Source: Lachnospiraceae bacterium
GTDB taxonomy: Bacteria > Bacillota > Clostridia > Lachnospirales > Lachnospiraceae
Reading direction: 5' to 3'
Length of the DNA stretch: 64,000 nucleotides
NCBI GenBank assembly: GCA_017521605.1
Contig: JAFXCD010000005.1
Location: 1-64,000 of the forward strand
The notes under the pieces: generated by a model
Told to the model about the DNA's origin: nothing
Database searches by the model: none
What the model saw: only the letters and a program-made list of their open reading frames with translations
Made by a program: the position numbers and the translations under genes
Shown here: one piece after another, positions 58,981-64,000 of the stretch
Layout of the letters: every line of letters starts with the position of its first letter
Numbering within the stretch: the first letter of the stretch is position 1

Positions 58981-59457
58981 ATGAGTAAGATTTTCTTATG
59001 TATAGTTTTAGGGCTGGTATTGACCGGATGCGGAAATACGGAGTCTAAAGAGAATGATGTGGTGTCAGCAGAATCAAGCCTTGCAGAAGATATTGTGCAA
59101 GAAGAGCAGGTAGCAGGACAGGAGGGGGCTTGGAATGACACACTGTACATAGGAGAATATCTTGATGAAAACAAGGAGCCGAATCTGGAAATTGCTAAAG
59201 GTGAGGATGGCTACTTCATTGTACAGATTGGTATCTTCCGTTTGGCAAGCTTTGACGATGGTGTGGGGGAACTGACGGAGGAAGGGCTGTGCTTTACCGC
59301 CACAGATATGGCAGGGAATCCTATCAGGGGTATTATTACGGTGGAGAATCAGATGGCTACAGTAATATTTACAGATTCTACCTGGGAATATATCGAGAGC
59401 GGAACGAGCTATGAATATACGAAAAGCACGGATGAGCCAAGGATTTGGGAGTACTAA
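58981..59457 (+). CDS. Small lipoprotein of unknown function
   Basis: A 158-residue protein with a lipoprotein signal (IFLCIVLGLVLTGCGN; lipobox LTGC, Cys17), an acidic linker (residues 20-50), then a compact ~100-residue beta-rich domain (YFIVQIGIFRLASF..., MATVIFTDSTWEYI). It should be attached to the outer face of the membrane. It starts 2 bp after the ANT(6)-like gene and is likely cotranscribed. No family was recognised. Confidence 0.8.
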   Translation: MSKIFLCIVLGLVLTGCGNTESKENDVVSAESSLAEDIVQEEQVAGQEGAWNDTLYIGEYLDENKEPNLEIAKGEDGYFIVQIGIFRLASFDDGVGELTEEGLCFTATDMAGNPIRGIITVENQMATVIFTDSTWEYIESGTSYEYTKSTDEPRIWEY

Positions 59458-59511
59458 AGTTCGAGAAGGCAGTTAGTGATAATCCTATGAACAATACGAA
59501 GGGGAAGATAA

Positions 59512-60771
59512 ATGAATAGAAGTAGATTGTTAGTATTTATATGTCTGCTGATAATTAGTTTTTCGTTATCGGCATGTAAGAAAACACCTGATGAGGAACC
59601 ACCGGAGAAAAAAGAGAAAACCACAGAATATAGTGAGAATATATTATTGTCCTTAAATCAGGGGGCGGCCGGTTGGGGAACCATAATCGATTGTATAGAT
59701 GCGGAAATCTTTATTTATACGGACAGGTTAGTAAGAGTGATGGTTTACTATCCGGAAGAAACGGAACTGATGAGTTTTGCGCTGACAGAGGAAGAATATG
59801 AGAAGGTATTGCAGATTGCTGAACCATCAAAAGTGGCGAAGCTTAAGGTGAAGAATGATAATGATGTATGTGATGGTGGCTCCTATCATATTGCTCTTTA
59901 TGATAGAGACGATGAACAAGTGGTGTACAGAGGTGGATATATGCCGGTAGGTAAGAAATTCTGGGAGACTTATGATGGTCTAAAGGAAATTCTGGAGCCT
60001 TACAAGATATACGAGGAGTTAGAGACGTACCGTACAATGCTTCGGGAACAAGAGGATAATCCTGTGGTTGTTCCTGATTCTAAGGACGAGGAAGAAGCGG
60101 AAATATTCGAACTTTTACGAGGAGAATGGCTTTGTGAAAGTGGAAGTGCTTATATTAGGTTTTATGAGAAGGATAATAATTATTTCATGGATTGCTATGG
60201 TGACTGGCAGGTTCACGAAAGCGTGGAATGTTTTGTTGAAGCACCTTTATATGAATTGTATTATGGATATTTTGATAGATGGAAGGAGGAAGAGGATACA
60301 CTACCGGAGAACGAAATCAGAGTGGCTTATACCACTAATAAAGGGGAATTATCCTATGGTGGCGAATTTATAGTAGATAAAAATTCTACATATTTGATTA
60401 GTGAATTAATACAGAAAGGGGATAAGGTATATTATTTCTATCCCTATGAAGAGGAGAAGCCTATAGGGGAATACGTACATATTAATACCATGGCTAAGAG
60501 AATTGGAGAACTGGTAGGAGATGAGAATTTACAGTATGAAGCACTTTGGCAAGTGGCAGAGAACCTGGTATCTTCAAATATGATATATTTTTATCCAGGG
60601 CATGGAGAAGTGACGGTTTTGAAAGATGGAACTTACCTAATAGAAACCATAGCCAGTGGCTATAAGGAAATAGATGGTACTATAAAGACTGTAGATTATA
60701 ATTTACATTTTTATATAGATGGAGAAGGGAATCCTACAAAAGAGAATGAGTGGGAGATTAAGGAAGCTTAG
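59512..60771 (+). CDS. Lipoprotein of unknown function
   Basis: A 419-residue protein with a lipoprotein signal (LLVFICLLIISFSLSACKK; lipobox LSAC, Cys22) and a Pro/Glu/Lys-rich linker (25-45). Two acidic regions rich in aromatic residues follow, about 50-180 and 195-419; the second includes FELLRGEWLCESGSAYIRFY, like lipocalin-type or DUF-style substrate domains. No enzyme motif is seen. GAAGGGGAAG lies ahead of the ATG. Gene order suggests a set with the smaller lipoprotein upstream. Confidence 0.78.
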   Translation: MNRSRLLVFICLLIISFSLSACKKTPDEEPPEKKEKTTEYSENILLSLNQGAAGWGTIIDCIDAEIFIYTDRLVRVMVYYPEETELMSFALTEEEYEKVLQIAEPSKVAKLKVKNDNDVCDGGSYHIALYDRDDEQVVYRGGYMPVGKKFWETYDGLKEILEPYKIYEELETYRTMLREQEDNPVVVPDSKDEEEAEIFELLRGEWLCESGSAYIRFYEKDNNYFMDCYGDWQVHESVECFVEAPLYELYYGYFDRWKEEEDTLPENEIRVAYTTNKGELSYGGEFIVDKNSTYLISELIQKGDKVYYFYPYEEEKPIGEYVHINTMAKRIGELVGDENLQYEALWQVAENLVSSNMIYFYPGHGEVTVLKDGTYLIETIASGYKEIDGTIKTVDYNLHFYIDGEGNPTKENEWEIKEA

Positions 60772-60795
60772 AAGGAGCGATGGGAGGATTTAAAT

Positions 60796-61896
60796 ATGAT
60801 AACAGTAAACACACCAATTAAAATCGGAAGCTACACATTAAAGAATCGAATTACCTTTGCACCTACCGTAAAGTTTGATTTTACGGATGATTCCGGTATG
60901 GCAAACGAGAAGCTGATTGAACATTATGTGGAAAGAGCCAAGGGAGGTTGTGGTCTGATTTGTGTAGAAGCTACGGCAGTTGTACCCGGTGGAAGATTTG
61001 GCAAGAATCATATGGGACTGTGGTGCGACGAGCAGATAGAAGGTCACAAGAGGATTACGGAGAGGTGTCATGAATATGGTTGTGTGATGATTATTCAGTT
61101 GAACCATACAGGCTATACTTCTAATCCGGAGTGCGGTCCGGCCATTGGTCCGTCTGCTATTGTCAGACAGGGCTTTCAGGGAGAATATACCACTGTAGAA
61201 ATGAGTGTGGAGGAAATTCATGCTATGCAGCAGGCCTTTGTGGAGGCTGCAGTTCGTGCAAAGAAGGCGGGATATGACGGTGTGCAGTTCCATGGTTGTC
61301 ATGGCTATCTGATTAATCAGTTTATGTCTCCCAATACTAACTTTAGAACGGATGAGTATGGAGGAAATACAGAAAACAGGGCCAGATTCTGTGCGGAAAT
61401 GATGGAGAAGGTACGTGAGCTTTGTGGCCCTGAGTTCCTGATTTCTATTCGTATCTCCGGCTGTGAAGATACCTTGGAAGAGGCTGTTGCCATGGCAGAG
61501 GAATATGTGAAGGCGGGATGTGAGTATTTGCAGGTATCTTCCGGATTGTCCTCTTTGGATAGTGTGAAGCCATATAAGGAGGCAAAAGTGAGCGATATTC
61601 AGAGTCTGGGAGTATATTTTAAGGAGCATTTTGATGGTCGTGTGCCGGTTTCCTGCGTGGGTGGATTAACCACACGGGAGCAGATAGAGTATTTGGTTGA
61701 AAAGGAATACATAGATACTGTGGATGTGGCCAGAGCCATACTGGCAGATCCGGAATTTGCCAATGCAGTACTGGAACATAAGGAATATACCAAATGCTTT
61801 GGCTGTCAGTCTTGTCAGTATGGACCATTTACACAGCATAAATGTCCTGCTGAGCTGGTGAGATTGAAAGGTAAAACAATTACAAAGACTGTGTAA
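60796..61896 (+). CDS. NADH:flavin oxidoreductase (Old Yellow Enzyme family), single-domain
   Basis: A 366-residue FMN barrel. OYE motifs: LKNRITFAPTVKFDF, MIIQLNHTGYTSNP (the usual QL-H-G-R site), YDGVQFHGCHGYLINQFMSP, NTNFRTDEYGGNTENRARFC and the phosphate-binding VSCVGG. It ends with CFGCQSCQYG and HKCPAE, the Cys segment that holds a [4Fe-4S] cluster in 2,4-dienoyl-CoA reductase-like enzymes. The C-terminal FAD/NAD(P)H domains of those ~650-residue enzymes are absent, so another protein must supply electrons. GGGAGG precedes the ATG. Confidence 0.9.
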   Translation: MITVNTPIKIGSYTLKNRITFAPTVKFDFTDDSGMANEKLIEHYVERAKGGCGLICVEATAVVPGGRFGKNHMGLWCDEQIEGHKRITERCHEYGCVMIIQLNHTGYTSNPECGPAIGPSAIVRQGFQGEYTTVEMSVEEIHAMQQAFVEAAVRAKKAGYDGVQFHGCHGYLINQFMSPNTNFRTDEYGGNTENRARFCAEMMEKVRELCGPEFLISIRISGCEDTLEEAVAMAEEYVKAGCEYLQVSSGLSSLDSVKPYKEAKVSDIQSLGVYFKEHFDGRVPVSCVGGLTTREQIEYLVEKEYIDTVDVARAILADPEFANAVLEHKEYTKCFGCQSCQYGPFTQHKCPAELVRLKGKTITKTV

Positions 61897-61992
61897 AATA
61901 CAATGGCATATAAAGTGGACAGAGAGGCAACACATATCATCAGACTGGATTTGGGGTCAAGTGACATATGTGACAGAAAACGACAAAATCTC

Positions 61993-62021
61993 TTGTAAAA
62001 AAACATGAAATATGATAGACT
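61993..62021 (+). promoter_or_regulatory. Promoter of the tad operon
   Basis: TTGTAA (61993-61998), 17-bp spacer, TAGACT (62016-62021), leaving a ~85-nt AT-rich leader before the first gene. Confidence 0.6.
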
Positions 62022-62111
62022 GTTTTACGTATAAGTTTATCTTAAAACAAGAAATATTTAATAAAAAATTTACATATTTAAAGTAAATAGATCTATACGG
62101 AGGGATGAAGG

Positions 62112-63158
62112 ATGAATATTTCAATTGCAATAGCAGATACAAATAAAAGCTATCGAGAGAGACTGGTAGAAGTATTGCAAGAGTATGAAGATTTATCGGT
62201 ATCTGTTTTTACAAATGCTGAGCGTTTAGAAGAAACATTACAAACTAAAAATTTCGATATTGTTTTTTTTGACCCGGATATTTGTGATAAAAAGATGACA
62301 TTCTATAACACAAAAATGAATGTGTGTATGTATAGTGATGAGGCAAGAAATACTAATTTGTATTCTGATTGTGTTAAAGTTCTCAAGTATCAGAGAATTA
62401 GCAAGATTTATAAGGATATTGTAAAGGCATATGCAGATAAAGTGGGTAATTGGGCAGATTTTGACAGATCTCAGAATACTCGTTTGGTTTCTGTATATTC
62501 TCCTATTGGAGGAAGTGGTAAGACTACAATTTCATTGGCATTAGCCAGTAAGCTGACTTCTTTGGGAAAAAGTGTGTTACTTCTTAGTATGGAACAGATG
62601 GATAGTTCTGCATGTATGAACCCTCATACAGAGGAGGAAGATGGTATCATTGCTCTTTTACAAGCAGTTGTTGAAAACAGTAATTTTGAATTAAAGCTTA
62701 AGGGAGCCACCAAGAAGGGACTTAACGGAATCTTTTATGTTGAAGGATTTGAACGTATTGTAGATTATAATACGGTTGATAAAGAAGAAATATATCAGGT
62801 TGTAGATAAGATAAGAAAGAGCGGAAGCTATGATGTTGTTATCTTCGATATGAATAGCTGCTATGATACCATCTGTCAGGTTGTTTTTGAGCAGGCAGAT
62901 AGTATTCTTGTAGTGGAGCGTGCAGGAGAATTGGCTTTGAAGAAGTTGGAAATGTTTGCTCAACAGGCAATTGCAAAAGAATATATTGCGAAGATGTATA
63001 AGATATGCAATTTTGTGGATAACAATACAAAGAAGAGTGAAGCATTAACAGTAGAAAGTATTGGTAATGTACATAATTATGGAACACAGGCTTTGAAAGA
63101 AGTGATACAGGCTATTATGACAAAAGAAGCTATCAATGTAAATGTATTGACAAAATAA
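62112..63158 (+). CDS. TadZ/CpaE-type pilus assembly ATPase
   Basis: A 348-residue protein. Residues 1-110 resemble an atypical receiver (ISIAIADTNKSYRERL; FDIVFFDPD), and residues 125-330 are a MinD/ParA-like ATPase with P-loop SPIGGSGKTT (131-140) but without the signature N-terminal Lys of canonical deviant Walker A motifs. TadZ/CpaE proteins position the Tad (Flp) pilus machine in the cell. CpaF follows 36 bp later, confirming a tad operon. Confidence 0.88.
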   Translation: MNISIAIADTNKSYRERLVEVLQEYEDLSVSVFTNAERLEETLQTKNFDIVFFDPDICDKKMTFYNTKMNVCMYSDEARNTNLYSDCVKVLKYQRISKIYKDIVKAYADKVGNWADFDRSQNTRLVSVYSPIGGSGKTTISLALASKLTSLGKSVLLLSMEQMDSSACMNPHTEEEDGIIALLQAVVENSNFELKLKGATKKGLNGIFYVEGFERIVDYNTVDKEEIYQVVDKIRKSGSYDVVIFDMNSCYDTICQVVFEQADSILVVERAGELALKKLEMFAQQAIAKEYIAKMYKICNFVDNNTKKSEALTVESIGNVHNYGTQALKEVIQAIMTKEAINVNVLTK

Positions 63159-63194
63159 GGTGGTTAAGAATAATCGGTATCTGGGAGACAGGAT

Positions 63195-64000
63195 ATGGAA
63201 AATAATTTTTTTATGGATGAGGTGGCCATCTTAAAACAGGTGGTACAGGATGCGAGCAGAATCAGAGAGTATACGGATTCTGAAATCGAGGAGCTGATTG
63301 CCCAAAAGATTAAGGAAAGAATAAATTGGGCAAGAGAGAATAACAGTCAATTATATCAATATTACTTAAATATGTCCTTCAAAGACAAAAATACCTTGAA
63401 GTTTACGGTTATGGAGTCTGTTGGCGGCTTGGGTATTTTGGGTAAGATTATTACAGACCCAGACATAACTGAAGTTATGATAAACGGATATGATACCATC
63501 TTTGTGGAGAAGGCCGGTAAGCTTATGCGTTTGCAGGAGCATTTCCAGGATAATGAAGACCTCGTACGTATTGTGCAGAAGTTTGTTAGTGCAATGGACA
63601 GAACCATTGATGCAAGTAATCCTATTGTAGATGCGAGATTAGAGGATGGTTCCCGTGTTAACGTAGTATTCCCGCCGGTTGCATTAAACGGTCCTACGGT
63701 TACCATAAGAAGATTCCCTAAGAATCCCATGACAATTGAGAAATTGTTGGAGTATAAATCCATTACTCCTGAGGTGGCTGACTTCTTACAAAAGGTGGTT
63801 TCATCCAGACACAATGTATTCGTGGCAGGTGGTACGGGTAGTGGTAAGACAACCTTTTTAAATGCATTATCGAATTTTATCCAGCCTTGGGAACGTGTTA
63901 TTACAATAGAGGACTCGGCAGAATTACAGATAAAAAATGTACCCAACCTGGTACGTATGGAAACAAAGAAGGCAAACTCTAAAGAAGCTACAGAGATTAG
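63195..64000 (+). CDS. cpaF: CpaF/TadA secretion ATPase (3' partial)
   Basis: The frame is open from ATG 63195 to the right window edge, so 268 residues are present. GGAG lies 7 bp upstream. Typical CpaF blocks: ITDPDITEVMINGYD, RTIDASNPIVDARLEDGSRV, TIRRFPKNPMT, Walker A GGTGSGKT (212-219), and ITIEDSAELQ. It powers Flp pilus assembly as a hexamer at the inner face of the membrane. The remaining tad genes must lie to the right. Confidence 0.95.
   Translation, partial: MENNFFMDEVAILKQVVQDASRIREYTDSEIEELIAQKIKERINWARENNSQLYQYYLNMSFKDKNTLKFTVMESVGGLGILGKIITDPDITEVMINGYDTIFVEKAGKLMRLQEHFQDNEDLVRIVQKFVSAMDRTIDASNPIVDARLEDGSRVNVVFPPVALNGPTVTIRRFPKNPMTIEKLLEYKSITPEVADFLQKVVSSRHNVFVAGGTGSGKTTFLNALSNFIQPWERVITIEDSAELQIKNVPNLVRMETKKANSKEATEI

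Noticed and set aside
60838-61629. Minus-strand open frame of 263 codons opposite the OYE gene
   Set aside because: The plus strand encodes a complete OYE barrel with all motifs; the antisense frame has none.
63362-63946. Minus-strand open frame of 194 codons at the right edge
   Set aside because: It is the antisense shadow of cpaF, whose plus-strand frame carries Walker A and other CpaF motifs and is open to the window end.
1-64000. tRNA, rRNA or intact insertion sequences
   Set aside because: No cloverleaf with a CCA-type end, rRNA segment or transposase frame was recognised by eye.

Overview
The window looks like a chromosomal segment of a Firmicutes/Clostridia bacterium of the Lachnospiraceae type. 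Evidence: moderate-to-low GC; TTGxxx-N17-TATAAT promoters; AGGAGG ribosome binding sites; tig-clpP-clpX-engB and rpmE-DUF1385-prmC-prfA gene orders; small clostridial families (DUF4250, DUF4364); an RF1 with GGQC instead of GGQH; and a Tad/Flp pilus locus. I cannot name the genus. No rRNA, tRNA, CRISPR array or intact transposase was recognised.

Layout. (1) 1-3.6 kb: the 3' end of an RHS polymorphic toxin, a candidate immunity gene, a broken DUF4291 gene, a second small candidate immunity gene, and an ABC transporter whose permease and ATPase are fused in one chain. (2) 3.7-12.4 kb: proteostasis and housekeeping genes (tig, clpP, clpX, engB), an Fe-S aldo/keto reductase, an AEC carrier, truA, an orphan response regulator with a degenerate receiver, and a TraX-family protein. 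(3) 12.4-25.8 kb: a divergent GH5/AraC pair around an inverted repeat, an M32 carboxypeptidase, clpB, a stand-alone YidC paralogue, a GH1-DUF4250-RACo-like operon, an XRE regulator, a polysaccharide deacetylase and an EAL/HDOD protein. (4) 25.8-34.9 kb: rarA, a convergent malic enzyme-radical SAM-DUF4364 operon, rho, rpmE, DUF1385, prmC and prfA. (5) 34.9-48.4 kb: an accessory island. It holds a collapsed HipA-like kinase/DUF3037-like remnant, two 123-124 bp direct repeats, a TetR regulator, two paralogous LytTR response regulators, a 2743-residue surface protein, a candidate structured small RNA, and an ECF sigma/anti-sigma pair. (6) 48.4-64 kb: an MBL hydrolase, an aquaporin, a manganese-type (yybP-ykoY) riboswitch ahead of a MacB/FtsX-like ABC exporter, azlCD, a YvcK/CofD-like protein, a membrane-anchored clostripain, an ANT(6)-like nucleotidyltransferase, two lipoproteins, an OYE reductase, and the start of a tad pilus operon running off the right edge.

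The most interesting part is the island at 35.7-48.4 kb. The promoters of tetR and of the second LytTR gene share a 14-bp element that overlaps the last base of the -10 box. At tetR an inverted copy also abuts the -35. Each LytTR gene is followed by two direct ACRGTTCRT-type boxes, 20 or 21 bp apart, ending exactly 10 bp upstream of a promoter. One of these promoters faces the giant surface protein; the other faces a hairpin-rich stretch ending in a terminator just before the ECF operon. A fragment matching the TetR C-terminus lies between the first LytTR gene and the surface protein. I read the island as a duplicated regulatory unit (TetR-type operator, LytTR regulator, twin LytTR boxes, output) that controls surface and envelope functions. 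This is inference from sequence layout. The second main lead is the Mn riboswitch placed before an FtsX-type exporter rather than a recognised Mn exporter.
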